Shown: positions 43,417-53,147 of the stretch, piece by piece | Layout: every line of letters begins with the position of its first letter | Position numbering within the stretch: the first letter of the stretch is position 1 | From: Candidatus Iainarchaeum sp. | GTDB lineage: Archaea > Iainarchaeota > Iainarchaeia > Iainarchaeales > UBA10219 | Direction: 5' to 3' | DNA length: 64,000 bases | Assembly (NCBI GenBank): GCA_018304425.1 | Contig: JAGVWE010000004.1 | Location: 187,189-251,188 of the forward strand | Program-made: the position numbers and the translations under genes | Notes under the pieces: model-generated | Databases searched by the model: none | What the model saw: only the letters and a program-made list of their open reading frames with translations | Told to the model about the DNA's origin: nothing

Positions 43417-44319
43417 TTACACCAGCACTATTACGTCGTTGTCCTTTAATATCATGCAGGTTTCGGCCTGTGCCACCATGGCGCCCTTTTGCTCCAGCAA
43501 AACCGGGTAGGGCCGGATGCAGCCCTTGAGCAGGAGCTCCCGCAAGCCCATCCTCCGCTTGAAGTCCGGCAACTTCAACTCGTTGTGGGCATACCGTTCG
43601 CTCCAGGGCAGGGTCTTGTACTTGCCGGCAATGAATTCCATGATTTTCCGGGCTTCCGGGTTCCGGATGGGCCTCGGCTCCTGCAAGCCATAGATTTCGC
43701 AGGCGCTTCCCTCGTGGATGAGCCCGCGGCCATTGGTTGCAAAGGGTTCAATGGCAATCGCCATGCCTTCCACGAGTTTCCTGGACTGCTTCAAGCCCAC
43801 GTTGGGCATGCTGGGATTGGAGTGCGTGGTCCACTGCTCGAGGCCGTGCCCGCACAGGTTCTGCACGGGCTTGAAGCCATACCCCTTAATCGTGTCCTCG
43901 ATGGCTTGCCCGATTTTCCCGACCTCCGCGCCAACCCTTACCCCGGCAATGGCGTTCTCCAAGGCCCTTTCGCTGGCCTCCAAGAGCTTCCCCCATTCCC
44001 CGGAAAAGTCCAGGGAAAAAGCCGCGTCCGCGATGTAGCCCTGGACTTGCACGCCCAAGTCCACCTTGATCAAGTCCCCTTCCCCGACCACCCGTTCATC
44101 GTCCACGCAGGGACTGTAATGGGCGGCTTCATCGTTTACGGACAGGTTAGCCGGGAAGGCCGGCCCAGCTTCTTTGTCTATATCAGTGATTTCCTTCTCC
44201 AGGCATTCAGCGATATCAAGCAGTTTAGCGCCTGGCTTAACCATTTTTCTGGCCTTTTTCTGCAATTCATGCAGTATTTTGCCTGCCCTCACGTAGTTTT
44301 TCGCAATGGTTTCATCCAT
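43417..44319 (-). CDS. map: methionine aminopeptidase type II
   Basis: AHYSPCVDDERVVGEGDLIKVDLGVQVQGYIADAAFSL; NLCGHGLEQWTTHSNPSMPN; AIAIEPFATNG. Confidence 0.93.
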   Translation of the reverse strand: MDETIAKNYVRAGKILHELQKKARKMVKPGAKLLDIAECLEKEITDIDKEAGPAFPANLSVNDEAAHYSPCVDDERVVGEGDLIKVDLGVQVQGYIADAAFSLDFSGEWGKLLEASERALENAIAGVRVGAEVGKIGQAIEDTIKGYGFKPVQNLCGHGLEQWTTHSNPSMPNVGLKQSRKLVEGMAIAIEPFATNGRGLIHEGSACEIYGLQEPRPIRNPEARKIMEFIAGKYKTLPWSERYAHNELKLPDFKRRMGLRELLLKGCIRPYPVLLEQKGAMVAQAETCMILKDNDVIVLV

Positions 44320-44516
44320 CCAACATCCCACCAACAAAGTTCCCCAAAAGCTTAAAACCCCATGCCTTCGCCTAATGGATGCGTTTAATCAGCCAAACGG
44401 CCGCCAACAACCCCCGGAAAGCAAGCCCGGGCACCGGCCGGCACGCTCAAAGTCGTTGGCGTTCCTTGGCCGGGGTTTCCCCCCAACCAGGTTATGTAGC
44501 GTGTTGTTTCGCCCGC

Positions 44517-46946
44517 TCACGTGAACGCCCCCAACGAGGACTGCTTGCCGCCATGCACCAAGTCCTGCTCACTGTACCCCAGTTCCCGCATGATTTTGAT
44601 GACCGCCGGCACGACCTGGTTGTTGATGTAATACTCCGCGTCATAGTCTCCTTCCCGCACGAACTCCGCGAGCTCGGCTTTCTCGGAAATGGTTTTCCCC
44701 GACTTCGTGATGATGAATTCAAGCACCGAGCCGACCCCGATGTCCTTGCCCCGCTTGATGGCCTTCTCCGCGGCCGCCACATGCGGCGCCACCTGCTCGT
44801 ACTTTCCCACCGTGCGCCGCAACATCGTGTACATGAAGAGCTCCTCCTTCGGCACCCTTCCCTGCTTCAACCGCTCGATGGTCTCACGCACGACCTTCAC
44901 GGCCTTGTCCGGCTTCCCCTCCTTCAACACGGCCTCGATGACGCGCTTCTGCGTTTCCTTCGCAATCTGCGCCCAGTCTCTCCTCACGTACTCGAAGCCC
45001 ACGATGGTCAGGTTGCCCTCGAAGTCCATCAACGCATACTTCTTCTTCGCGGCACCGCCCTCCTTCTTCGTCACGAAGATGCCGCGCCGGTAATAGCCCT
45101 CGAACTCCAACTCCATGACGCCCGGCAACGCCTCGTTCACTTTTTTTGCGAATTTCTTTACGTCGTCTTCGCTTTTTTCCCGCGGCAAAATCAAAAATGC
45201 GCTGTCCGAATCGGCATATAGCGGCGTAAAACCATCGTTTTCGGCGGCTTGCAGCACTTCGTGCACATAGTGCCGGCCCCACGCGGTAACCGCCGTAGCG
45301 CACTCCCGCGAATACCAGCGGAACCGCGCATAGCCCAGCACGCCATAAAAAGAGTTCAACAAAATCTTCAGCGCCCACTGCCTGGCATACAGCACCTTGT
45401 ACTCGGTGGTATCTTTAGCCACCGCTTTCATTTGCTTTTGGATTTCAATGCGCTTGTTCAGGATGTCCTCCAAGAGGCTCGAGAAAAAGCCCTGTCGCTT
45501 GTCGCAAAACCAGTCTCCCGTCGGCGCCTTGTGCTTGTCAAGCCCCTTGCAGCAGGCGCAGTTCAGGGTGTCAGGCGAAATGTGGTGCGAGACAATGATG
45601 CTTGGATACATGGAGCGGAAGTCCAGCACCGCGATGTTCTCGTGCAGGCCCGGCACCGGGCTCTTGACGTAGCCGCCCTCGAAGCTCTTCTCCGCCCGCG
45701 CCTCGACCTCTTCTTCCCGGGGCTTGTTGGGAATCAACAGGTTGTTCCGGTAACTCTTGTCAATCAAGAGGTACTCGACGAGGATGCCGGTGCTGCTGCG
45801 GCTCACGTCGAACGCGGTCTGCTTGGTGAGCTTCGCCATCTCCACGGTCAACGGCAGGTAATCCCGTGCAATCCTCAAAGTATACGCCGCGTCCGCCAGA
45901 TTGTAGTCCGCGACCCGCTCCAGGCCCTTGCCGGAGTCCCAGGCCTGGTTGATTTCCTCCGGCTTGACCTTCTCCTTTTCCTCGCCATACAAGGCCTTCG
46001 CCACGGCCTCCAAGTCGAACTTGACGAGGTCCAGGACGCCCAGCCGCGCCAGCAACCGCACGATTTGGAAGGCGTCGACGTGCTGCCTTCCCCGCACCTT
46101 GACGGCCTTGTCCATGCCCTTCTGCCGGACCACGGGCTCACTGCCATCCGCGTTGACGTCGAACTTCAATCCCAGCCGCTGGCACCGCTCCTTCAGGTAC
46201 GGGAAGTCAAACGAGTCCCCATTGTACGTGACCACGATGTCCGGGTCCTTTTCCTTTATCTTGTCCACTAGGGCCTGGACCATGCCGCGTTCGTCGTCGA
46301 ACACCGTGACGTAATCGCGCTTGACTTTCTTCCCGAAAGTGAACACGTGCTGCTCGTCCGCGTCCGCGTAGGAAATCATGACAATGGCATCCCGTTTGGG
46401 GTCGGAAAACCGTCCCGGTGACAGGGTTTCCAGGTCAAAGCAGCACACCCGGAGCCGTTTCACGGCCTCGTCGCGTTCCCGGTCGCAGGCCACGCGCAAC
46501 GCCCTGTTTTCGGCATCCGCTTCCACCACGGCATAGCCCATGGGCTCCAGGCCCTTGTCAATCACGTAGCGCTTGGCGAACGGGATGTCGTACTCGCGGG
46601 TTTCCTTGACGCCGGCTGCCTTCCGTATCTCGCCGCGCACGAACGTCAGGTCCGAGGTGTTCTTGAAGGAGACCTTCAACGCGTTCCCGGCATTGGCTTT
46701 CTCCACGGCCTCGGCCTTCAAGAGCCTGACTTTCCGGTTGGCGTCCTGCCACTCCATGCCCTCCAACTCTTTCTTCCGCTTGGCCGCGTCATCGCAGAGC
46801 ACGTAAAAGTAGGGCCGGAAGTCCGGGTCGGTAAAGCACTCAATGCCTTTCCCGGTGCGCAAGAAGAGGCGGATGCAGGCCAGCCCCTGCTCGTCCTGGG
46901 TGGAGTCGATGTCGAGCAACAGCCCGGAAACCTTTCTCACGGCCAT
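44517..46946 (-). CDS. polB: family B DNA polymerase
   Basis: CFDLETLSPG (exo I), NGDSFDFPYLKERC, DFRSMYPSIIVSHHISPDTL, LLNSFYGVLGYARFRWYSRECA, LYADSDSAFL. Confidence 0.96.
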   Translation of the reverse strand: MAVRKVSGLLLDIDSTQDEQGLACIRLFLRTGKGIECFTDPDFRPYFYVLCDDAAKRKKELEGMEWQDANRKVRLLKAEAVEKANAGNALKVSFKNTSDLTFVRGEIRKAAGVKETREYDIPFAKRYVIDKGLEPMGYAVVEADAENRALRVACDRERDEAVKRLRVCCFDLETLSPGRFSDPKRDAIVMISYADADEQHVFTFGKKVKRDYVTVFDDERGMVQALVDKIKEKDPDIVVTYNGDSFDFPYLKERCQRLGLKFDVNADGSEPVVRQKGMDKAVKVRGRQHVDAFQIVRLLARLGVLDLVKFDLEAVAKALYGEEKEKVKPEEINQAWDSGKGLERVADYNLADAAYTLRIARDYLPLTVEMAKLTKQTAFDVSRSSTGILVEYLLIDKSYRNNLLIPNKPREEEVEARAEKSFEGGYVKSPVPGLHENIAVLDFRSMYPSIIVSHHISPDTLNCACCKGLDKHKAPTGDWFCDKRQGFFSSLLEDILNKRIEIQKQMKAVAKDTTEYKVLYARQWALKILLNSFYGVLGYARFRWYSRECATAVTAWGRHYVHEVLQAAENDGFTPLYADSDSAFLILPREKSEDDVKKFAKKVNEALPGVMELEFEGYYRRGIFVTKKEGGAAKKKYALMDFEGNLTIVGFEYVRRDWAQIAKETQKRVIEAVLKEGKPDKAVKVVRETIERLKQGRVPKEELFMYTMLRRTVGKYEQVAPHVAAAEKAIKRGKDIGVGSVLEFIITKSGKTISEKAELAEFVREGDYDAEYYINNQVVPAVIKIMRELGYSEQDLVHGGKQSSLGAFT

Positions 46947-47264
46947 ACCCAGCCATGAACCCAAAAAGGCTTTTAAGATAGCTTTTTAACCGCCTAGGCA
47001 CATTCAGTCTCTTACGGGCAAGACACGCAACGAGTTTCCATTGAACGCGGTTCCACCAGGCCAGTTCTCCAAACGCCGCAAGGCCGCCTTGAATCGCGCC
47101 ATGAAAAGTGGCAATGACTCTTGGCATGGAGAGCCGCGGCGTCCTCCGGTTGACTTGCCGGTATGCTTGCAATGCGGGCTTAGCCCTTTGGGAACACCCG
47201 TCTTTTCCGCTGCCAAACCCCGCAAACCTTTTAATTAACCTCGGCCCTAATGTAACCGGTTTCC

Positions 47265-47786
47265 ATGCCCACCCGCGAGCAACGACTGGCACAACGACAA
47301 GGCCCTTCCGGCTCCGCCCCCTCGCAGGGCGTCCCCCGCGGCCTCAACCCCCCGGTCTTTGACTCCGTTTCCCGGGACATCCGCGCCCTCAACTCCAGCA
47401 TCCTCATCATCACCCAGAAAATGAAGTTCCTGGTGCGCAACGAAAAAATCCTGGGCCGCAACGTGCTCGTGCTCAACAAGAAACTCAAGTCCCTCGAAGA
47501 CCACAGCGGGGCGGGAGCCAGCGTGGGCGGCGCTTCCACCCTCGAAATGCAGGGCATGGCCGACCGGTTCTCCACCGAGCTCTCGCGCCTCAACGAACGC
47601 CTCGCCTACCTCGAAAACGAGTTGCAGCGCGTCAAGGACACCTACGCCAAACTCGAACCGGTCCAGGAAATGAAGTACGTGGTCGACAGCATCAACCCCC
47701 TCGAGTTCGTCACTTACGCGGGCCTCGACAAGATCCTCGAAGAACGCCTCAACGCGCTCAAACAAAAAGCCGAAAAAAGGGTTTGA
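47265..47786 (+). CDS. coiled-coil protein, unknown
   Basis: 173 aa, SRDIRALNSSILIITQKMKFLVRNEKILGRNVLVLNKKLKSLED heptad-like. Confidence 0.6.
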   Translation: MPTREQRLAQRQGPSGSAPSQGVPRGLNPPVFDSVSRDIRALNSSILIITQKMKFLVRNEKILGRNVLVLNKKLKSLEDHSGAGASVGGASTLEMQGMADRFSTELSRLNERLAYLENELQRVKDTYAKLEPVQEMKYVVDSINPLEFVTYAGLDKILEERLNALKQKAEKRV

Positions 47787-47787
47787 C

Positions 47788-49335
47788 TCATCGCTCGCCG
47801 CACCGGCTCAGGCCCGGCCGCAACAGCACGCGGTAATTCTTCCGGCCCCGGAGGTTCAGGCCACAATCATCGCCTGCCACGATTTCCGCTCTCGCCTCCA
47901 CGTACTGGGCATACCCGGGTTTCAAGTCCATCTCCTTGTCCGCGCTCACGGCCACCCCGACTCCGTAGTCCGGCAGCTTCAAGAGGAGCTGCGTGATTTC
48001 GCCTGCAAGCGGGTCCGCGTTGCCGCGTTCCAGGAATTCCCTGGCCTCAGGCAACGCCACCCAGGCCCGCAACCCCGCACTCTCGCCCCGTGCCCGGTAG
48101 GCTTCCATCAGGCCCTTGAGCACGTTGTGCACCACCCAGGCCCTGGCCCGGTCATCCAGGCCCTGCAAGTGGATGAGGCTGGTCCGACCAACGGCCTTCA
48201 ACCAGTTCTTCGCGATTTCCTCGAAGTCGTTGGAGCCCACGAACAAGCCCTTGTACCGCGAGTCAATCACGGCCAGCACCCGCACCGCGTGATTGATTTT
48301 GGCTTCCGACAGCTTGTCGCTTGCCGCAAACGTTTTCACGCGCAAAATAAGGTCATCCAGGTTCTTGAGCTTGGCCCCGGCCGCGGCCAGCTTGACCAGG
48401 TCCTTGACCTCCTGTTCCACGACTCCAAAGGAGTCCAGCAAGTGATTCGAGTCCAACAGGTTGAGGTCCACGAAAAGGTTTTCAAGGGGCTTGAAGTGCC
48501 GGATTGGAAAGCCCATGGGCTCGGCTTCCCCTGAATCCGTTTTTCCGGCCGAGGCCATAGCCGAGGCCCCCATGGCCCCCGCGTCCTTGGCGGGTTCCGC
48601 GAGGCCGTCAAACTCCTGGCCCTCCGCGAACACCACGGCCGGCAGGTTGGACAACAAGGCGGACTCCAACAGCAAGTGGAGCACGTGCCTCCGCTCTCCC
48701 GGCTTTCCCCCCACTACCAGGGTCCGCGCAAAGAATTCCAGGGGCTCGGTTACCGGCAACCCGTTCATGGTGCGGCCCAGCCGCGCCTCGGCCTTGCCCT
48801 GCACGGCCACGGATTCCTCGCGGCCGGGCGCGGAATTTGAGGCAAGCAAGGGCACCATGAGTGGCTGGGAGAAGAAAACCCGTTGCACGCCGGCTTCGGC
48901 CTGGTGGAGTTCCACGAGCTTCAAGTCATAGCCTTTCGCGACGTCTTTCACGGTTTGCGCGGCCGCCGCCAGCCCCTGCAGGGCCTCGTCGAGGTCGCGC
49001 ACGAACTCCTCTTCCTTCCAAGGCACGTACACCGGTTGGGAGGCCAGCAACAGGAACTTCAGGGTCTGCCCCTGGCTTCCAGCCTGTCCGCGGTCGTGGC
49101 GCGCGACCACCAGGGCTTCGAGGGGAAGCTTGTAGAGGAAGTCCTCGGTGTCTCCGTCCGCGTGGAAGGCCTGGTACAAGTCCGCGACCGCGCCCACGAC
49201 CCGCTCGCCCTGTTTTTCGTAGACCAGGACCAGCAACACGCTCTGGGGATTCGAGTAGACCTCGATTTCATGGCCTTGGAGGGAGCCGTTGAACAACCGC
49301 TCCCACGGCCCATCCCGTAACTGGAATAACTGCAT
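47788..49335 (-). CDS. HerA/VirB4-like protein with degenerate ATPase motifs (tentative)
   Basis: RTLVVGGKPGERRHVLHLLLESALLSNLPAVVFAEGQEFDGL; GRTSLIHLQGLDDRARAWVVHNVLKGLMEAYRARGES...ALPEAREFLERG...ITQLLLKLPDYGVGVAVSADKEMDL. Confidence 0.45.
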   Translation of the reverse strand: MQLFQLRDGPWERLFNGSLQGHEIEVYSNPQSVLLVLVYEKQGERVVGAVADLYQAFHADGDTEDFLYKLPLEALVVARHDRGQAGSQGQTLKFLLLASQPVYVPWKEEEFVRDLDEALQGLAAAAQTVKDVAKGYDLKLVELHQAEAGVQRVFFSQPLMVPLLASNSAPGREESVAVQGKAEARLGRTMNGLPVTEPLEFFARTLVVGGKPGERRHVLHLLLESALLSNLPAVVFAEGQEFDGLAEPAKDAGAMGASAMASAGKTDSGEAEPMGFPIRHFKPLENLFVDLNLLDSNHLLDSFGVVEQEVKDLVKLAAAGAKLKNLDDLILRVKTFAASDKLSEAKINHAVRVLAVIDSRYKGLFVGSNDFEEIAKNWLKAVGRTSLIHLQGLDDRARAWVVHNVLKGLMEAYRARGESAGLRAWVALPEAREFLERGNADPLAGEITQLLLKLPDYGVGVAVSADKEMDLKPGYAQYVEARAEIVAGDDCGLNLRGRKNYRVLLRPGLSRCGER

Positions 49336-49415
49336 TCCCGGAACCCAGCCAATATATAGGCTTTATGTATTTATATATGTTTAATCATCCTTATACTGCC
49401 ATTTTGGTGCATTCC

Positions 49416-49901
49416 ATGGTTGACGCGCAAGTCGTGCAGGAAACCGTCAAGCGCATGCTGGACTCGGGCATCGACGTTCCAACCATCCGGCAGACCCTGG
49501 CCGACATCGGCTTAAGCGAAGCCGAAATCCAGCGCGTGCTGTCCCAAGCCAATGCTCCCGCCACAGCCCAACCCCAGGCGCCAGCCGAGCCCTCTCCGGA
49601 GAGCGTGCGGGATTCCCTGCTCGACGACCGCGAAGAAGAGGAGTTGCGGGAGACGACCGCGCACGCGGCCCTCGAAGAACAGGGCCTGAAACTCGATGAC
49701 CTGCACGGCAAAGTCGATTTGTTGCACGAGAAACTGGCTTCGCCTTCCCTTTCCCAGTCCGCCTTGGAAGCGCGCCTCAACCAGTTCGAGAAAGACCTCG
49801 GAGAGTTGAAGGCAGGCAGCAGGGCCCTGCAGGACCTGCTCAAAAAAATCCTGGAAACCAACCGCGAAACCCTGGCCCGGCTCGAACAACAAAAGAAATA
49901 A
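49416..49901 (+). CDS. small coiled-coil protein
   Basis: MVDAQVVQETVKRMLDSGIDVPTIRQTLADIGLSEAEIQRVLSQ followed by coiled coil. Confidence 0.6.
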   Translation: MVDAQVVQETVKRMLDSGIDVPTIRQTLADIGLSEAEIQRVLSQANAPATAQPQAPAEPSPESVRDSLLDDREEEELRETTAHAALEEQGLKLDDLHGKVDLLHEKLASPSLSQSALEARLNQFEKDLGELKAGSRALQDLLKKILETNRETLARLEQQKK

Positions 49902-49950
49902 GTTTTAGGGGGATGCCAGGCAACCTTCCCATGGTTGTCGCTTGAGCGCC

Positions 49951-50787
49951 TTACTTGGCTGCCCCCAATGGTTCCTCGTCCGCGGGCTGTCTTTCGGTAG
50001 GCAAACCCGTCGTCGGCCCCTGCGGGCCCACGCCGCCAGGAGAAGGTTCTTCTCCGCCTTCTGTGATAGGCCCGGTTGGCCCTGGTCCTCCCGAGCTGGG
50101 TAAGGACCCCCCTGCGCCGCCGCATTCACATTTTCCGGGGTCGTCAAACCCTGACGCTAAACTATATGCACATTGTTTTCCAGCCGTCGCACAAGTATGC
50201 GTGTTACAAATCTGCACTCCTTTGAGTGCCTTAGCCCCTGCCCCCTTTTCTGCCCCTTCATTAAGAATTTTCTGTTTGTCTGCGGGGCTGAATGCACAAC
50301 CAGCATTGGGATTGCCGGAAGTGTTTGGGCCAGTCGGTGCATTTCCGCCGGACACGGGGGCTCCACCGCCTGACGGCGTGCTTGGCCCTGTAGGGCCTTG
50401 GCTGCCGCTTGACGGCGGGGTTCCTATCGGCGTGCAAACACAGTCATACGTGCACTCGACATGCACCTGGGTGTTGTGTGGGTTGCATACTGCCATTGTA
50501 AGCTCATAATTATCTGGCTTGCAATACTCGGTTGCCGTGTCCTTGCAGTTTAACTCTGCGTTTCTCTTGCATGCGGTGGTGTCGTTTTCTTCACTTATCC
50601 TTTTCTCTTCTGCCTCGCAGGCAGCCTCCCGTTGCTCAGGCGCTGTTCCAGGCGGCACTTTTACGGGCACCTCCCCAAAAGTTGACCTGCCTGTTTCAGT
50701 TGCCTTTCCTGCGATGGGCAAATTGCAGCCCGCCAACACAATCAAGGCGCTTAAGGCAAGAAGCAAGGCAAACCGGTTGAATTTCAT
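49951..50787 (-). CDS. lipoprotein, Cys-rich, low-complexity Pro/Gly linker
   Basis: MKFNRFALLLALSALIVLAGCNLP lipobox; paired Cys in 50451-50600 coding region. Confidence 0.7.
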   Translation of the reverse strand: MKFNRFALLLALSALIVLAGCNLPIAGKATETGRSTFGEVPVKVPPGTAPEQREAACEAEEKRISEENDTTACKRNAELNCKDTATEYCKPDNYELTMAVCNPHNTQVHVECTYDCVCTPIGTPPSSGSQGPTGPSTPSGGGAPVSGGNAPTGPNTSGNPNAGCAFSPADKQKILNEGAEKGAGAKALKGVQICNTHTCATAGKQCAYSLASGFDDPGKCECGGAGGSLPSSGGPGPTGPITEGGEEPSPGGVGPQGPTTGLPTERQPADEEPLGAAK

Positions 50788-50823
50788 TAGCGGTCCTCAT
50801 ACCCATACTGTTCGTCGAACTAT

Positions 50824-51393
50824 TTAAAGCCGTGGGTCAGTGGCTTCCGTGCCCCTCGCCATGCCCGCCGCCGTGCGCCCCATGGGCGTCCCCGTGCCCT
50901 GCTCCCCCGCCTTCGGCCGCGGCCTCGGCTGCAGTTCCCCTTCGTGGCCGTGCACGTGCCCCATGTGGAACACTCTTTCCACCAGCCACTTCATGAGCCG
51001 GGTCGAGCCCGTGATGACGCGGCTGCCTAGGTACTTGCTCGTGTTCCTGTGCGTGTCATCCGCGTAGGGTTGCGCGGGGTTCATCTCGGTCGCGCCCTGC
51101 TTGCGGTTCCACCAGTATTCCGCGGTCTTGCCGCCAACGGCCTTCACCATGTCCGGCAACAATTCCGGGTCCGGGTGACTGCCATGCGCGCCCTCGAAGG
51201 CCGCGTATTCCCGTTCCACGTCTTCGCCCAGGCCATGGGCAAGGCCGCCCGTCGTCCTTCCCACGCGGTTCAGGACCGTGCCCAGCAAGCCGAAGGCCAG
51301 GACCGCGCCCAGCAGGGCCGCGACCCACAGGAAGTCAAGGTAGGTGGCAACCACGATGGCGAAGGCAATCAAGGAGAAGTGCAGGGGTCGCAT
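50824..51393 (-). CDS. small membrane protein
   Basis: N-terminal two TM; His/Gly-rich C-term. Confidence 0.55.
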   Translation of the reverse strand: MRPLHFSLIAFAIVVATYLDFLWVAALLGAVLAFGLLGTVLNRVGRTTGGLAHGLGEDVEREYAAFEGAHGSHPDPELLPDMVKAVGGKTAEYWWNRKQGATEMNPAQPYADDTHRNTSKYLGSRVITGSTRLMKWLVERVFHMGHVHGHEGELQPRPRPKAGEQGTGTPMGRTAAGMARGTEATDPRL

Positions 51394-51395
51394 GG

Positions 51396-51752
51396 TTACC
51401 CGCCCAGCCCGCCGAGGCCGCCGTAGCCACCCATGCCTCCCATGCCGCCCAGCATGTCGCCGTAGCCCATGTCCGGGGGATACATTTCGGGCTGCTGTTC
51501 TTTTTCCTTCAGGCCCAGGGCCAGGGAGACCACGATGAGGCCGAAGACGATGACCGGCCAGTAGGCGTTGATGTCCGCCGTCTTGGAGACGAAGTACAGC
51601 ACGCCGGCCGAAACCAGTATCATGAGGGCCATGGTCATGCTGCGCATGCCGAGGACAACGATGGCGATGACCGCGAATATCAGCCAGTTCTCGCCGAACT
51701 GGAAGGCCAGCATCAAGAGCATGAGGGCCACGAGGAAGGTGAAAGTGTCCAT
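51396..51752 (-). CDS. small membrane protein with Gly/Met/Tyr-rich tail
   Basis: Four TM; tail PPDMGYGDMLGGMGGMGGYGGLGGLGG. Confidence 0.65.
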   Translation of the reverse strand: MDTFTFLVALMLLMLAFQFGENWLIFAVIAIVVLGMRSMTMALMILVSAGVLYFVSKTADINAYWPVIVFGLIVVSLALGLKEKEQQPEMYPPDMGYGDMLGGMGGMGGYGGLGGLGG

Positions 51753-51756
51753 GGTC

Positions 51757-52017
51757 TCAGCCCTTGAATATCTGGACTTTTTCGAACAAGTCCTTGCCGA
51801 AGGTCGTGAACAGGAACAGCAGCACCGTCAGCCACACCAGTTCGCGGTAGGAGTAAACGGTCAAATAGGTGACGAGGAACGCGAACAACACGGCGAGCTT
51901 GGCGCTGCCCAGGGTTCCCTTGGCCCAGCTCAGCAGCCAGATGAAGAAGAACAGGATTAAGGCAATCTCGAGGTTTTCAAACAACCCGCCCCAGTAACTC
52001 AACAGAAACCCGGTCAT
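51757..52017 (-). CDS. small membrane protein
   Basis: 86 aa, mostly TM. Confidence 0.6.
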   Translation of the reverse strand: MTGFLLSYWGGLFENLEIALILFFFIWLLSWAKGTLGSAKLAVLFAFLVTYLTVYSYRELVWLTVLLFLFTTFGKDLFEKVQIFKG

Positions 52018-52051
52018 GTCATGCCCCTGTAATTGATAGGTTTGTCGGCCT

Positions 52052-52492
52052 TTAAATTACTTTGCCTGCCGTTTTCAGGGTGGCTATTATCTCGGCCGTA
52101 TCCAGCACAACTATCTTGCTTTGTCTCTTCAGGGCTTTGTCCTGGGACCACAGGGGGCATTGCTTGGCAAGTGCCAGCGCCATGTAAGGGACATCATTCG
52201 GGTCAGGGCTTAGTTTGTGCGCCTCTTCCGCGTACTGGGCATATTCGTTTTTCGGGATTTCCACGATTTTTGCCGCTTCAAAGATGTCCTCCATCTTCTT
52301 CGCTACAGCCGCTTTTTGCGTCTTGAGCCTGGTAGCTATTTCGCCCATGTATTTACGCAACTCGATCTTGGTGAATTCCGGAGTAAGAAGTTGGATGCCG
52401 ATGGCTTTGAGCAAGGCCTTCCGGGTGCCAGAATCCGCAAGCGTTGCCGCAATAAAGACGTTTGCGTCCACGACCAGCGTTTTCGGCAACAA
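52052..52492 (-). CDS. PIN-domain toxin-like protein
   Basis: LVVDANVFIAATL; DPNDVPYMALALAKQCPLWSQDK. Confidence 0.85.
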   Translation of the reverse strand: MLPKTLVVDANVFIAATLADSGTRKALLKAIGIQLLTPEFTKIELRKYMGEIATRLKTQKAAVAKKMEDIFEAAKIVEIPKNEYAQYAEEAHKLSPDPNDVPYMALALAKQCPLWSQDKALKRQSKIVVLDTAEIIATLKTAGKVI

Positions 52493-52505
52493 GAGAACTC
52501 CACCC

Positions 52506-52748
52506 TCAAACCCTGATACCGTGCCTTCGAGCCACTCCAGCTTTTATTTTCCGCCCGATTTCAATGACGTCTTCCTCAGTCAGGGAACTATGCTTCGTCA
52601 ACTCATCGAGTTCCTGCAAGAGTTTCAACCGCTTTATTCGGTCTTCAAGCAGGCACCGGGTTTCCTCGCTCCAGTTCACGCCGCGGATCCCGTGCATTTC
52701 CTTTTTCAGCGACGCCGGGATGGCCAGGGTCAGCGTAGTTTTGTTCAA
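52506..52748 (-). CDS. putative VapB-like antitoxin
   Basis: MNKTTLTLAIPASLKKEMHGIRGVNWSEETRCLLEDRI; directly upstream of PIN gene. Confidence 0.7.
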   Translation of the reverse strand: MNKTTLTLAIPASLKKEMHGIRGVNWSEETRCLLEDRIKRLKLLQELDELTKHSSLTEEDVIEIGRKIKAGVARRHGIRV

Positions 52749-52763
52749 GCGAACACCTCCACA

Positions 52764-52783
52764 CTAATTATAGTGCGTTTAGT
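52764..52783. promoter_or_regulatory. putative TA operator
   Basis: CACTAATTATAGTG palindrome followed by TTAGTGT, just upstream of antitoxin SD. Confidence 0.35.
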
Positions 52784-52802
52784 GTATTTAAGCTTTTGGC
52801 CC

Positions 52803-53135
52803 TCATTGCCCCGTCGCGGGGTTCCGCAGCCTGGTGCCGATGCCCCAGATTACCACGGAGAACACCTGGATGCTCAGCAGCAACTGGAACATGTAGGCGG
52901 AGGCGAAGACGAAGAACCACTTGAACACCAGGAAGTAGATGAGGATGGCCGCGATGACGATGGTCAGCGGCCCGTCTCCCAGGTAGCCGCGCACCGTGGT
53001 GTAAAGCATGAAGATGCTGATGACCTGGAAGATGATCTTGGCTTCGGGGATGAGTTCCATGATTAGGGGGGGAAGGACGATGATGAGCGGCACCGCGATG
53101 GCAATGAACAGCACGATGTTTCCTTTTTCGTTCAT
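52803..53135 (-). CDS. small membrane protein
   Basis: 110 aa, multiple TM. Confidence 0.6.
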   Translation of the reverse strand: MNEKGNIVLFIAIAVPLIIVLPPLIMELIPEAKIIFQVISIFMLYTTVRGYLGDGPLTIVIAAILIYFLVFKWFFVFASAYMFQLLLSIQVFSVVIWGIGTRLRNPATGQ

Positions 53136-53147
53136 GGTTTTCCCTCT

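Noticed and set aside
44340-44516. Possible non-coding RNA between map and polB
   Set aside because: GC-rich spacer without clear paired stems or recognisable RNA motifs by eye.
50340-50420. Pro/Gly/Ser-rich repeats in the lipoprotein as a DNA repeat element
   Set aside because: They are in-frame low-complexity linker codons of the lipoprotein, not an independent repeat.
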